64,000 nucleotides of DNA, from contig NZ_QUJB01000005.1 in the NCBI RefSeq assembly GCF_003480435.1, positions 1 to 64,000 of the forward strand, in the 5' to 3' direction. The position numbers and the translations under genes are program-made. Below are positions 17,840 to 27,721 of this stretch, piece by piece. Origin of the DNA: Clostridium sp. AM30-24 (GTDB lineage: Bacteria; Bacillota; Clostridia; Lachnospirales; Lachnospiraceae). The notes beneath the pieces were generated by a model, which ran no database searches, was not told the DNA's origin, and worked only from the letters and a program-made list of their open reading frames with translations. Numbering within the stretch: position 1 is the first letter of the stretch; each line of letters starts with the position of its first letter.

Positions 17840-20101
17840 TTACTTCTTCAGCATTCGGTTGTAGTTGATCAGCGAACCGGCGCGGATAATGTCTTTTTCT
17901 TCCTTCGTCAGAGGGGCAATCGCAAGGGTCAGAGGTTTGATGGTCTCGCCCAGAACATAAGCCGGGATGTTCACCATGCTGCCCTCTAATGCCTCCCGGA
18001 TATTCGGCACAAAGATGTAATCATCGTCTGCAAAGTCCGGTGCGCTGACGGTCACGAAAGGAACCATACCCCAGTTGATAAGGTTTGAGCGATAGCGTTT
18101 GGTTGCATATTCCTTGGCAATATTTGCACCACCCAGCAGGACGCGCTGGCAGGATGCAGCCTGTTCGCGGGCAGAACCATCGCCTGGTTTAACGGCGTAA
18201 ATGATGCTGGACAGATCGATTTTTTCTTCCTTGATCTCGGCAAAACCGGAAATCGTGCGAATTTTTGCAATTGCATCGGCTACTTCTTCCGGGCAAGTGC
18301 CGTTCTTCCGGTTCTTCTCATGATTCATGACCACCTTTGCCTTGCCGATATATTCCGGAACACGGCGGCTGAGGGTAAATTCTGCCAGCCCCATCGGATT
18401 GGAGCGGAAAGAACCCGTCTCGCCGGAAGGGATCAGCTCGTCGGTGGTGGTAACAGGGTCGGTGATATAAGCGCAGACTTTCAGCAGCATATGTTCGTTC
18501 AGAGCAGGCATCTCCGGCCAGTCTTTGATGTTCGGTCCGCAGACCAGTTCGGCATTCGGATCACCTTTGCCAAAGCCCTGATAGATACGGTGCTCGTAAG
18601 ACGTTGCGTCGTAGTCGAACTTGGGACATTCATATTCATAACCCCACTCATCCGCTGCAGTGATGCGTCCGCCGTTGGCAGCGGTGGCGGCAATGCTGCG
18701 TGCATCCATCAGTGCAACACTGGCGATTTGACCATTGCCGGGCTTGGAACCCTCGCGGTTGGGGAAGTTGCGCGTGGTATGACGGACAGCCAGACCGCCA
18801 TGTGCCGGGGTGTCGCCTGCGCCGAAGCAAGGGCCGCAGAATGCGGTACGGATGGTAGCGCCTGCATTGATGAGCTTTTCGATGGCACCCTTGCGGAGAA
18901 GGTCTACCATGACAGGCTGGCTACTGGGGTAGACACCTAAAGCAAATTCTCCTGTTCCGGTGCTCTTGCCATCCAATAGATAGGCGGCTTCCATGATATT
19001 AGAATAAGTACCGCCTGCACAGCCTGCAATGGTTCCCTGATCAGCATAGAGTGCGCCGTCATGAACTTTGCTCATCAGATTCAGACTCAGGTTCGGATTC
19101 TTGATAAGTTTCTTGGCATCTTCCTCGACACTGTGCAGAATATCTGCCATATTTGCGTTCAATTCACGAATCTCAAAACCGTTAGAGGGGTGGAACGGAA
19201 GCGCGATCATACTGTGGATGGTGGACAGGTCGATGTAAACGCAGCCGTCATAATAAGCAACATCAGCGGGGTCGAGCTGCTTGAAATCTCCTCCACGGCC
19301 ATGCTCCATCAGGAAGGCTTTCGTATCCTCATCGGTGCGCCAGATAGAGGACAGGCAGGTGGTTTCCGTCGTCATCACATCGATGCCGTTGCGGTAGTCG
19401 GTGGACATAGAGGAAACGCCGGGTCCGACGAACTCCATGACTTTGTTCTTGACATAACCGTTGGCAAAGACAGCCGAAACGATGGCGATGGCAATATCCT
19501 GCGGTCCGATGCCGGGATTGGGCTTGCCATCCAGATAGACCGCTACGACCTCAGGATATGCGGCATCCCATGTCTGCTCCAAAATCTGTTTGACCAGTTC
19601 GCCGCCACCTTCACCAACAGCCATCGTACCCAACGCACCGTAACGCGTATGGGAGTCCGAGCCAAGAATCATCTTACCACCGCCAGCCATCGTTTCACGC
19701 ATATACTGATGGATAACACCCATGTGAGGAGGAACGAAGATGCCGCCGTATTTCTGACAGGCTGTCAGACCAAACAGATGGTCGTCCTCATTGATTGTAC
19801 CGCCCACAGCGCACAGGCTATTGTGGCAACAGGTCAACACATAGGGCAGCGGAAATTTGTCCAGACCAGAAGCTCGTGCAGTCTGGATGATGCCAACATA
19901 TGTAAGGTCGTGGCTTGTGATGGCATCAAATTTGATTTTCAGATTTTCCGGGTCGCCGCTGGTATTGTGCGCTTGCAAAATGCCATAAGCAATCGTGCAT
20001 TTTTTTGCTTCTTCCTTATTGAGAGAAAGTTCTGCGTCCTTTTCCCGTACCAGAGTCTTTCCATTCAGCAGGTAGACACCGGAATCATACAACTTCACCA
20101 T
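17840..20101 (-). CDS. Aconitase-family hydratase (YbhJ-like)
   Basis: 753 residues, the same length as E. coli YbhJ. Fe-S cluster cysteines are visible at about 361 (GCAGGTYSN), 422 and 425 ([10 protein letters not shown]). Substrate-site elements include GSDSHTRYG (147-155) and the C-terminal swivel domain with [13 protein letters not shown]. It should carry out dehydration/rehydration of a tricarboxylic-like acid; which one is not known for this subfamily. The ribosome binding site is AAGGAG, 8 bases upstream. It is the first gene of the leftward operon, divergent from the LysR regulator. Confidence 0.9.
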   Translation of the reverse strand: MVKLYDSGVYLLNGKTLVREKDAELSLNKEEAKKCTIAYGILQAHNTSGDPENLKIKFDAITSHDLTYVGIIQTARASGLDKFPLPYVLTCCHNSLCAVGGTINEDDHLFGLTACQKYGGIFVPPHMGVIHQYMRETMAGGGKMILGSDSHTRYGALGTMAVGEGGGELVKQILEQTWDAAYPEVVAVYLDGKPNPGIGPQDIAIAIVSAVFANGYVKNKVMEFVGPGVSSMSTDYRNGIDVMTTETTCLSSIWRTDEDTKAFLMEHGRGGDFKQLDPADVAYYDGCVYIDLSTIHSMIALPFHPSNGFEIRELNANMADILHSVEEDAKKLIKNPNLSLNLMSKVHDGALYADQGTIAGCAGGTYSNIMEAAYLLDGKSTGTGEFALGVYPSSQPVMVDLLRKGAIEKLINAGATIRTAFCGPCFGAGDTPAHGGLAVRHTTRNFPNREGSKPGNGQIASVALMDARSIAATAANGGRITAADEWGYEYECPKFDYDATSYEHRIYQGFGKGDPNAELVCGPNIKDWPEMPALNEHMLLKVCAYITDPVTTTDELIPSGETGSFRSNPMGLAEFTLSRRVPEYIGKAKVVMNHEKNRKNGTCPEEVADAIAKIRTISGFAEIKEEKIDLSSIIYAVKPGDGSAREQAASCQRVLLGGANIAKEYATKRYRSNLINWGMVPFVTVSAPDFADDDYIFVPNIREALEGSMVNIPAYVLGETIKPLTLAIAPLTKEEKDIIRAGSLINYNRMLKK

Positions 20102-20463
20102 GCGTGTTACTCCTTTTATCCTGTTTGCGATGGCCTGCGCAGAACCACTCGCCCTGTTTTCGGATATCCGCTTCTGTTGGTTCTATTGTAATACGAACGA
20201 GTCGAAAAGTAAAATTCATGATTAAAATAGAAACTATGGCTTTTAGCTATGATGATTGTTTGAGCTTTCCAAACTGGAACGGATTTTTTGTACAACAGAC
20301 ATAACTTTTCAGGAAAAGCAGCTCAAATCAACGGATTCTTTGTTGTATTCAAGACAAAACAAACGATTCTTTTTCTTCTTCAAAAGTATAGCTTGCGTGC
20401 ATAGTTCGTTGAATTTCCGAGGAATCTCTATTATAATAGGAATGTAGAAAGGCGGTGGAACGG
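20102..20463. promoter_or_regulatory. Divergent control region of the hydratase operon and LysR gene
   Basis: An AT-rich 362-bp gap. A clear rightward promoter for the LysR gene is TTGAAT (20409-20414), 17 bp, TATAAT (20432-20437). A leftward promoter for the hydratase is expected but I cannot fix one. No gene is supported here. Confidence 0.6.
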
Positions 20464-21387
20464 ATGGATTTCCGGGAGTTGAGTTATATTACAGCTATTG
20501 CAAAATATCAAAATATTACGAAAGCCGCAGAGTCGCTTTATATCAGTCAACCGACCCTGAGTAAATTTTTGAAAGCACTGGAAGAAGATATTGGATTGAA
20601 GCTGTTTCGGCGATTGGGCAATCGGTATGTGTTGACTCATGCAGGAGAATGTTATCTGCAAAAAGCGGAACAGATCTTACAGCTGAAAAACGAGCTTGAT
20701 TTGGAATTGGCAGACATCATGAAGCGTGATGTGGGTGTTTTGCGCGTAGCCTTTCCCACGATGCGCTGTACCTATATGCTGCCAGCGACACTGCCCGATT
20801 TCCAAAAGCTCTATCCAAACGTAAAGGTGGAAATCATCGAAGCACATTCAGACCAGCTTGACCAGAAAATACTCAGTGGCGAAGTGGAGGTCGCATTTTA
20901 TTCTCAACCACCTAAGGCGTCGGACGTTATCGAATACGACACACTGGAAAAAGAAGAACTGCTTATCTGCACCTGTAAAGATCACCCCATCGGACGGTTC
21001 GCCGTACCAAATCCAGCAAGTAAATATCCGAAGTTGAATCTTTCTGTGCTGAAAAATGAGCGTATCCTGATGATGCGTTCCGGACAGCGTACCCGGCAGA
21101 TCATGGACGACTACCTCAAGAAGAATGACATTGAATTCAAAAATGTTATGTATACCAGCAACCTTCCGGCAATCATTGAACTGGTGTCTGTCGGTTACGG
21201 TGTCTCATTTATGTTTGAGCCACATCTGCGTCATCGGCTCAGCAATCATCCAATCGATTGTTATAGCTTTGGTGAACCTCGTATTACCTCCAATTTTGTT
21301 GCAGCTTACCGAAAAGGAAGCTATCTTCCCGTTTATGCAAGGGATTTTATTGAGCTTGTCCGGCGGTTGAGTGATGCGCAAATTTGA
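20464..21387 (+). CDS. LysR-family regulator (YbhD-like position)
   Basis: 307 residues. The helix-turn-helix (residues 15-60) reads NITKAAESLYISQPTLSKFL. The remaining two-lobed effector domain is complete, with the usual LRVAFPTMR start and ending near FIELVRRLSD. The ATG at 20464 has AAAGGCGG nine bases before it; a GTG three codons earlier would overlap that site. Divergent from the hydratase operon, it most likely activates it in response to a pathway acid. Its last 17 bp overlap the next open frame. Confidence 0.88.
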   Translation: MDFRELSYITAIAKYQNITKAAESLYISQPTLSKFLKALEEDIGLKLFRRLGNRYVLTHAGECYLQKAEQILQLKNELDLELADIMKRDVGVLRVAFPTMRCTYMLPATLPDFQKLYPNVKVEIIEAHSDQLDQKILSGEVEVAFYSQPPKASDVIEYDTLEKEELLICTCKDHPIGRFAVPNPASKYPKLNLSVLKNERILMMRSGQRTRQIMDDYLKKNDIEFKNVMYTSNLPAIIELVSVGYGVSFMFEPHLRHRLSNHPIDCYSFGEPRITSNFVAAYRKGSYLPVYARDFIELVRRLSDAQI

Positions 21388-21865
21388 AAATAACGATACG
21401 ACACTTAACCTTCGTGTCAACCCTACCGTCAAGCAGCAGGCCGAAGACGTGCTGAAGCAGCTTGGCATCCCGATGGCGACCGCCATTGATATGTACCTGC
21501 GGACGGGCGGTATTCCTTTCTCGCTGTCCCTGCCGAAAGCTCCTGCGGCTCTGAACACTGACACCATGACCGATGACCAGCTCCATGCAGCCCTCAGCGA
21601 TATGGAGCAGATTTACAGCTACATTGCTGACCGGCATTACTACTCTGCAGAGCTGTCCGAAAAGGTCGTACGCGGCATGACGGAGAATGTTCTGAAGGGC
21701 AGCAAGTACAACGGCGGCACCGTTCCCATCGGCTTCAAGGTGGACGAGGAGAAGTTCTTTCAAATCGACCCGCTGAAAGCTCCATTTGTGGTCGAAGCGT
21801 TCCAGAAATACGACGATGGTATATCTCACACAAAAAGCGCATTTTCGCCATGTAATACTTTTTGA
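21371..21865 (+). pseudogene. Chimera of a DinJ/RelB antitoxin and a large serine recombinase fragment
   Basis: The first 75 residues match a DinJ-type antitoxin (TTLNLRVNPTVKQQAEDVLK, GGIPFSLSLPKAPAALN), but with a gap of about four residues in YLR-TGGIPF where relatives read QISL. From about residue 90 the frame becomes recombinase-like (YYSAELSEKVVRGMTEN, KYNGGTVPIGFKVDEE, FQIDPLKAPFVVEAFQKY), which is the region after the catalytic domain of large serine recombinases. Neither part is complete, no toxin gene follows, and the last 15 residues are unrelated. I read it as the right-hand scar of the island. Confidence 0.65.
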
Positions 21866-21900
21866 TTATCAAGAAGTTCCTGTATAACTTCTCATTGATT

Positions 21901-21933
21901 AAAAAAACGCTGCCAGGTATTTTCCCGGCAGCG
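21901..21933 (-). terminator. Terminator of the SH3-amidase gene
   Basis: On the minus strand the stem CGCTGCC/GGCAGCG is followed by seven T, 39 bp past the stop codon. Confidence 0.85.
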
Positions 21934-21971
21934 GTATTCTCTTTAATTCCCCTAATATAACTCTCCAAAAT

Positions 21972-23126
21972 TTACTGTCCAAAAAAACTGTTCACACCGA
22001 CAACAAGTCCATCCGCCAGTTTTCCTAACGTCGCATCATCATGAGCAGATTTCCCATCCCCCAGTTCGATATCAATACTCGGAACCGTAGAATACGACGT
22101 CTGGGTCAGATCCATCTCCATGGATCCCGACGAGAAGATCTTCACACCGTTCTGCTTCAATCCGCCAACCAGCGCACTTCCAAGCTTATTGTGGGACTCC
22201 CAGTTGGACGCCACCGGCTCCATGGCACGATAGGCGGCATTATTCGGCACACTCATGTAAAACGCGCCCTTGTCCGTCTTCGTGGAATCCCAGTGCAGGG
22301 CGATATGGCAGTCTGCCTTGTTGTTCGCCATGACGGTTCTCGCCACATTGTCGAGCTGCACATCACTTCCATCACGGATCATCAGCACATCATATCCCGC
22401 TACCAGAAGCTTATCCCGGAAGATCTGCGCCATACGGAGCGTCACGGTGCTCTCCGCCGTTCCATCCGCGAACGTCATTCCGCCGGATACCGCAACGGCC
22501 TTCGTCGCTCCGGCTCCTGTAGTTCCGCCTGTCACCTTTGCCGTTTTGTCGGGATGGCAGAAGGTCTTCACCTTCGATCCTCCGGCTGTCCCGTGTCCCG
22601 CATTTACTGCAACCACCTTATTTTTCCGGTTCGCGGTTCCATTGTGGTAGAACACCGCGTGACCGCTGTTGATCGCGGACATCCCCGCATATTTCCAGTT
22701 GGAATCCATTCCAACCTGATAAGCCTTATCCACATACGCCTTTAAGGAGTCGGGTACTGTCACGTTTCCATCGACAGCGGCTGTGGATGTTCCGCCCGCA
22801 GTTGCCGCCCCCGTTTTCGCAGTGCTGCTCTGCGGCTTGCTGGTCGTCAGATAGCGGCTTGCCACATAGACGGTCGTCTTCGCCCCGCCGATCTGCACCT
22901 CGCTCCACTCCCCATTGTTTTTCACTCTGGAGAGTTCTGTCCCGCGGGGCAGTGTTCCGAGAACCGCCCCGGATGCTGTGGAGGGCTGATTCCTGTAATT
23001 TAACTTCGACGCGTTCACATAAACCGTATCCGCAAACGCCGTTATCGGTGCCGCTGCGGCGAACAGGATACCGAGTCCTGCACAGAGACCTGCCGCATGT
23101 CTTTTAATACTCTTCTTTTTCTCCAT
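21972..23126 (-). CDS. Secreted N-acetylmuramoyl-L-alanine amidase with SH3 domain (Amidase_3)
   Basis: 384 residues. The signal peptide ends near ITAFA (residue 32). A bacterial SH3 domain (VYVNASKLNYRNQPS to about 100) is followed by a Ser/Thr/Ala linker and an Amidase_3 catalytic domain from about 195. Zinc ligands and catalytic residues of the family are seen as VNAGHGTAGG, CHIALHWDST and the final acidic SIDIELGDG. The ATG at 23126 has GGAAGG; upstream codons do not fit a signal peptide. It hydrolyses peptidoglycan. The next gene upstream is another wall hydrolase on the same strand, 158 bp away. Confidence 0.9.
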   Translation of the reverse strand: MEKKKSIKRHAAGLCAGLGILFAAAAPITAFADTVYVNASKLNYRNQPSTASGAVLGTLPRGTELSRVKNNGEWSEVQIGGAKTTVYVASRYLTTSKPQSSTAKTGAATAGGTSTAAVDGNVTVPDSLKAYVDKAYQVGMDSNWKYAGMSAINSGHAVFYHNGTANRKNKVVAVNAGHGTAGGSKVKTFCHPDKTAKVTGGTTGAGATKAVAVSGGMTFADGTAESTVTLRMAQIFRDKLLVAGYDVLMIRDGSDVQLDNVARTVMANNKADCHIALHWDSTKTDKGAFYMSVPNNAAYRAMEPVASNWESHNKLGSALVGGLKQNGVKIFSSGSMEMDLTQTSYSTVPSIDIELGDGKSAHDDATLGKLADGLVVGVNSFFGQ

Positions 23127-23284
23127 ATTCTTTCCTTCCCATGCATTCCGGATCTGATCCACCCGGAAAAATTTTAATATGTCCCGGCTTCCCAGTCTGA
23201 GGAATTCATTTCTTCCAAACTTACTTTCCTTATCAAGACAGCCCGGCATCTCTACCGGGCTGTCCGAAATCTTCCAATTTTCAA

Positions 23285-25540
23285 TTAATCACCAAGTACA
23301 TTCACGATCTTCGCCGGAGTACGATAGTTCCATGTGGAGATCTTGATACCGGATCTCGCGTTGGACGCATGGCACACCTGACCATTACCGATATAGAGCG
23401 CAACATGGTTGATTCCGCCGCTGCCGGAGTAGAATACAAGGTCACCCGGACGCATCTGGCTCGAGGTGATCGACTTTCCGCTTCCCGACTGCGCGCCGGA
23501 GTTGTGCGGCAGGGATACACCGAATTTCGCCATGACAGACATCGTAAATCCGGAGCAGTCCGTTCCGTTTGTCAGGCTCGTTCCGCCGTAGACATATCTG
23601 TTTCCGACGAACTGAACTGCGTAGTTTGCGATCTGGGCACGTTTGGAGGAAACACTTCCGGACTTCGATCCGGCAGCCCCGTCGTTTGCGCTATTTTTCT
23701 TGCCGCTGTTCTTCTTACCGGAATTATTCTTCGTGTTGTTCTTTGAACTGTTCTTAGAATCATTCTTCGAAGAAGTATCTGCAACCTCAACCACCGGCGT
23801 ATACTTGATCGCCTCTTCCAGACCGTACTTAACGTCAACATAATCGCTGGACAGGTATGCGTCCTGATCATCGATCTCGATCTTTACCCAGCCATCCTGC
23901 TGATCCGCTACAAGGAATCGCTCGCTGTTGGAGATCTGTGTGTAGATCGAAGAATTCGTGTTCGGCTCTGTGCGGACATTGACGCCGTCCGTGTTGGAGA
24001 TCGCCATCAGCTTTGCAACCTGAAGCGCTTTGTCCTTCGCCTGCTGTCCTGTGAGGATATACTCAGATTTTACATAACCGGTAATGTTTCCGGAACGGAT
24101 CTTGTACCAGCCCGACGTGGAGGTGTCCAGGATATCACAGCCTGCGTTGCTCGGCAGCTTCGCGATGATCTTGCCCTTCTTCTCATCCGGATTGTCGCGG
24201 ACATTCAGGTAATTGGACACATTGGATACACCTAGATTATCATAAAGGCTTAAGACCGTCTGTCTCATATCCTGCTTGATCGCCTCATCCAGAGCGTATT
24301 TTACGGTGACATAATCCGCAGAAATATATCCGGAAGAAATCTGGATCCAGCCGTCCTGCTGCCCCTTGATGTCATATCTTTCGTTTTTAAATACCTGCTC
24401 CACAACATTCGCATCCGCCTTCGGCTCTGACCGGACATTTAACTTATCCGCATCGATCACGGCACGCTCAGCCACATTTTCCGCAGCCAGTTTTTTCGCC
24501 TCATCCCCGGTATAGACATACTGGGAGCTTACATAACCGGTCACACCGCCGGATGAGATCTTATACCAGCCATCTGTGGAGGTATCCAGAATCTCGCAGG
24601 CACCGCCCTTCGGCAGCTTTCCTATGACCTCACCGAAGCTCTCCGGGGTCTTTCTGACGTTCAGATAGCCTGAGACCTCCGCAATTCCAAGATTTGCATA
24701 GCTGTCCACAATACTCTGGACCGTCTTTTCATATTCCTTAGACGCAATCTCCTCGGCAGAAAGCGTGGTCTCCAGAACAATATTTCTCTCCCCGGTACTC
24801 TCAGATGCAGCCTCTGTTGTTTCTAAGGAAGCCGCTGCGGTCTCAACCTTCATCCCTCTGGAAAAAGTGTCCCTGTGATTTCCGATCACAGTTCCTGCAA
24901 CCGCAACCACCGCGACCACTGCAACAGCCGCTCCTCCTGCCGCGAGGATCTTCATATACGGCATCGCCGCCTTTTTCTTTTTGATCTCACGCAGTCTTAA
25001 GATATTTTCACGCTGACTTGCCTGATGCTCTTTTTTCGGGCGCACGGGCTGCTGTTTTTCCCTTCGGTTTCCGGAACGTCTTCCCGCAGAACGGGATCTC
25101 TGTCCCTCCGTCTCCGATTCAGCGCTGTCGGCTTCTGCGGCCTCTGCCTCCGGCTCTGTGTTGTCGGCTTCTGCGGCCTCTGCCTCCGGCTCTGTGTTGT
25201 CGACTTCTGCGGTCTTTGCCTCCGGATCCGTGCTGTCAGCCTCTGCGGCCTCTGCCTCCGGCTCTGTGTTGTCGGCTTCTGCGGCCTCTGCCTCCGGCTC
25301 TGTGTTGTCGGCTTCTGCGGTCTTTGCCTCCGGATCCGTGCTGTTAGCCTCTGCGGCCTTTGCCTCCGGCTCTGTGCTGTCAGCTTCTGCGGTCTTTGCC
25401 TCCGGTTCTGTGCTGTCGGCTTCTGCGGCTTCGACCTCCGGTTCTTTCTCGGATTTCTCCGCCGGGATCTCCGGGATCACCGGCTCCATCTGATCCGGAA
25501 CGTCTTTCTTAGTTTCTTCTATCATTTCTCTGTCTGACAT
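23285..25540 (-). CDS. Membrane-anchored NlpC/P60 endopeptidase with four SH3 domains and an acidic repeat tail
   Basis: 751 residues. An unusual cytoplasmic N-terminus contains nine 12-residue acidic repeats (AEADSTEPEAKT type, residues about 39-146), then a basic stretch, one membrane helix at about 196-220, four SH3b domains in two alternating pairs (YLNVRKTPES, KLNVRSEPKAD, YLNVRDNPDEK, GVNVRTEPNTN), a Lys/Asn/Ser linker, and a C-terminal NlpC/P60 domain with catalytic Cys in TDCSGF, His in NHVALYIG and a polar third residue near CHASNARSG. It should cut the stem peptide of peptidoglycan at the outer face. The acidic repeat length is likely to vary between strains. Confidence 0.9.
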   Translation of the reverse strand: MSDREMIEETKKDVPDQMEPVIPEIPAEKSEKEPEVEAAEADSTEPEAKTAEADSTEPEAKAAEANSTDPEAKTAEADNTEPEAEAAEADNTEPEAEAAEADSTDPEAKTAEVDNTEPEAEAAEADNTEPEAEAAEADSAESETEGQRSRSAGRRSGNRREKQQPVRPKKEHQASQRENILRLREIKKKKAAMPYMKILAAGGAAVAVVAVVAVAGTVIGNHRDTFSRGMKVETAAASLETTEAASESTGERNIVLETTLSAEEIASKEYEKTVQSIVDSYANLGIAEVSGYLNVRKTPESFGEVIGKLPKGGACEILDTSTDGWYKISSGGVTGYVSSQYVYTGDEAKKLAAENVAERAVIDADKLNVRSEPKADANVVEQVFKNERYDIKGQQDGWIQISSGYISADYVTVKYALDEAIKQDMRQTVLSLYDNLGVSNVSNYLNVRDNPDEKKGKIIAKLPSNAGCDILDTSTSGWYKIRSGNITGYVKSEYILTGQQAKDKALQVAKLMAISNTDGVNVRTEPNTNSSIYTQISNSERFLVADQQDGWVKIEIDDQDAYLSSDYVDVKYGLEEAIKYTPVVEVADTSSKNDSKNSSKNNTKNNSGKKNSGKKNSANDGAAGSKSGSVSSKRAQIANYAVQFVGNRYVYGGTSLTNGTDCSGFTMSVMAKFGVSLPHNSGAQSGSGKSITSSQMRPGDLVFYSGSGGINHVALYIGNGQVCHASNARSGIKISTWNYRTPAKIVNVLGD
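25103..25426. repeat. 36-bp tandem repeat within the NlpC/P60 gene
   Basis: About nine in-frame 36-bp units coding for AEAD(S/N)T(E/D)PEA(K/E)(T/A). Units fall into two alternating sequence types, indicating duplication of blocks larger than one unit. Confidence 0.9.
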
Positions 25541-25581
25541 GTATGTTCTCCATCACCCCGTCCCATAGACGGTTATCGCAT

Positions 25582-25619
25582 ATTGTTACAATTTTTGCTC
25601 TACCCGTAATTGTAACAAT
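25582..25619. promoter_or_regulatory. Perfect inverted repeat upstream of the NlpC/P60 gene
   Basis: ATTGTTACAAT (25582-25592) and ATTGTAACAAT (25609-25619) with a 16-bp spacer, 42 bp before the start codon. It may be an operator or an mRNA hairpin. No known regulator is claimed. Confidence 0.4.
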
Positions 25620-25736
25620 CCCGGCAGAACCTGTCAAATTTTTTCCGCCGGGATTTATGATAAATTTCTGTCAAATTTCTTAAAAAATTACATCTGCTGC
25701 CGGAATCCGGCTGAGACCCGGATCTTTTCCCGAAGC

Positions 25737-26687
25737 TTACGCCTCTTCACTCTTCTTTCCAAGCGTCTGGAAGTGTTCCATGCTACCGTAAAGCTCCTTG
25801 ATCCGTGCAAACTCCTCCTTGTCCAGAAAACTCAGTTTTCCTCTTCCGAATGCCTTCGCCGACTCGATCATAAACCGGGCTGCCTCATCCAGATCTTCCA
25901 TATGGGTAGCTCCCGTTGCACATCCGGCAACGGTCGTCTCCGTCGTGATCGCAACGCCTACCACCGGGGCTTTTGTCGCCGTCGCAGGCTGCAGGATGCT
26001 GTTTAAATGGAAGATTCCATTTCCATAAGGCGTGATATCCTGCTGTGTCAGAGCAAATACATAAGGAAGTTTTCCTGTTGTCATCTGCATCACATCGAGA
26101 AGATCCTCGCTGACTCTCAAAATATATCCCTGACATACCGTCGGTGAGATTGCGAATCCACGGTGGTTGATGATCCTGTTTCCCTTTGTGGTATCCACAA
26201 CCAGAACTGCGTCCAGATCGTCCGTCACTTCCTCCTTATTCACCTGCCAGGTCTCCACCGGGGAGTTCATAAACGGCACCGGTTCATGGGGAGCTGTCGG
26301 AGCGTCCGGGCAGACATGCGTAGATACGAATACGTCGCCCTCAAGGAAATCACCCTTTGCCTGCATTCTGAGAAGCTTTGCGGCAACCGCCAACGCTGTC
26401 AATGCACCGTCACCGTCGGAGACAAATCCGATCTGTTCCGGTCTTGCCCCCAGACCGCCGAGGCGTCCGAGAATGCCGATCGTTCCAGCGTTTCCGCCCT
26501 TTGATTTTCCGTTTTTTCCCGGAATCAGGATTCTCACCATATCTGTATGACCTTTTGGTCCTTCAAGCGGATACGTTTCCACCTGACACATGGGATCGAT
26601 GGATCTAAAATACTCCACCACTTCGCTGCCGGACGCTGATGCGCTGTCTAACATGTCAAATAATTCGATCAATTCTTTGTACAACAT
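25737..26687 (-). CDS. DUF1177 family protein
   Basis: 316 residues, soluble. It carries the family's GILGRLGGLGARPEQIGFVS and STHVCPDAPTAPHEPVPFM; the His and Asp of the latter look like metal ligands, and the fold resembles peptidase/deacetylase-type enzymes. No reaction is established for the family. An AAGGAGATG site precedes the ATG. It lies 56 bp downstream of a TAXI receptor gene and probably in one transcript with galK; elsewhere DUF1177 genes are known beside transport genes, which suggests action on an imported compound. Confidence 0.75.
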   Translation of the reverse strand: MLYKELIELFDMLDSASASGSEVVEYFRSIDPMCQVETYPLEGPKGHTDMVRILIPGKNGKSKGGNAGTIGILGRLGGLGARPEQIGFVSDGDGALTALAVAAKLLRMQAKGDFLEGDVFVSTHVCPDAPTAPHEPVPFMNSPVETWQVNKEEVTDDLDAVLVVDTTKGNRIINHRGFAISPTVCQGYILRVSEDLLDVMQMTTGKLPYVFALTQQDITPYGNGIFHLNSILQPATATKAPVVGVAITTETTVAGCATGATHMEDLDEAARFMIESAKAFGRGKLSFLDKEEFARIKELYGSMEHFQTLGKKSEEA

Positions 26688-26743
26688 AGGACATCTCCTT
26701 TTCCCGGTCTCTTATAAGACCGCTTGTTATTTTGAGGAATATT

Positions 26744-27721
26744 TTACTTGAAATATCCCTGCTCCTCATAATACCGTTTCGCTCCGTCATGAAGCGGAAT
26801 CGGGATCTTAGAAGCCCGGAACTCCCTGTCATCCATCGCCCGCATAAACGGTTCTCCGGCTGTATACACCGGTCCGTTGACCTCCAATGCCCAGGCGATC
26901 TCATGAACAAGGTCTTCATCCATATCCGCAGACACGCAGACAAGGACTTTTTCGCAGAAGGTCCCGACCTCATCGTCCTGATTTTCATAAGTTCCTGCCG
27001 GAACTTTGATCTTACTGTATTCCGGATGGCCGTCTAAGATCTCATCCAGTTCTTCGTCCGTGTAGGATAAGAACCGGATCCCATCCTCTGCCGCCAGCTC
27101 CTTGTAAGCCGGGACAGGGGACTCCGTGAACGCATGGATCCCGTCAGCCCACTGGTCCCGGACCCCGTCGGCTCCACCCTGGATCCCATAATACCAGATC
27201 TCCGTGTTCTCCTTGTCGATTCCAAGGACATCGAACACTTCTCCGGATACCTTTGCCGTCTCAGAACCTTCATTTCCCACGGCAAGCGGATGCCCCTTCA
27301 GTTCCTGTACCTTCGAAAGTCCCAGTTTTTTCGGGGATATCCATGTGGAGACGATCGGATAACATGCCGCTACTGCACGAAGTTTTTCCTTTTTTTCTCC
27401 CTCACAGGCACCGGTTCCCGTATACGCCTCGTAAGCTGCCCCAGCCGGAACGATCACGAGATCATATGTCCCGTCAAACAGATGCTCTATATTCACATAG
27501 GCGCCTTTTGACGGCCAGGTCTCCACATAGACTCCGGGAACTGTGTTGCTGATGGTCGCCGCCACAGCTTTTCCAGCCCGGTCAGTCACGCTGTCCTCAG
27601 TGAAGGTCCCCATAATGAGTTTTCTCGTCTCCCCCATACCGGGATCCGGCTTTGAGCATGCAGTCAATACACCGGAAGCGGCAGCTATGAGAATCAGGCT
27701 CCGTGCGTGTCTCCGATTCAT
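26744..27721 (-). CDS. TAXI-family TRAP transporter solute-binding lipoprotein
   Basis: 325 residues. The lipoprotein signal ends at VLTAC (Cys about 21). The mature protein follows the TAXI pattern: RKLIMGTFTEDSVTDRAG, the ligand loop around DGTYDLVIVPAGAAYEAYTG, and VGNEGSETAKVSGEVFDVLG. Such proteins capture organic acids or amino acids outside the cell for a TRAP permease. No DctM/DctQ-like permease is in the window, so it is an orphan here. The ATG overlaps the galK stop (ATGA), which indicates translational coupling; an upstream in-frame ATG would overlap galK further. Confidence 0.85.
   Translation of the reverse strand: MNRRHARSLILIAAASGVLTACSKPDPGMGETRKLIMGTFTEDSVTDRAGKAVAATISNTVPGVYVETWPSKGAYVNIEHLFDGTYDLVIVPAGAAYEAYTGTGACEGEKKEKLRAVAACYPIVSTWISPKKLGLSKVQELKGHPLAVGNEGSETAKVSGEVFDVLGIDKENTEIWYYGIQGGADGVRDQWADGIHAFTESPVPAYKELAAEDGIRFLSYTDEELDEILDGHPEYSKIKVPAGTYENQDDEVGTFCEKVLVCVSADMDEDLVHEIAWALEVNGPVYTAGEPFMRAMDDREFRASKIPIPLHDGAKRYYEEQGYFK

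Noticed and set aside
15320..21970. tRNA-Ala as attachment site of the island
   Set aside because: I looked for a second copy of the tRNA 3' end near 21.8-22.0 kb and found none; the borders are better explained by element fragments.
25018..25537. Long open frames on the plus strand across the acidic repeats
   Set aside because: They are shadows of the 36-bp repeats of the NlpC/P60 gene, have repetitive Cys/Leu or Ala/Ser sequence and no ribosome binding site.
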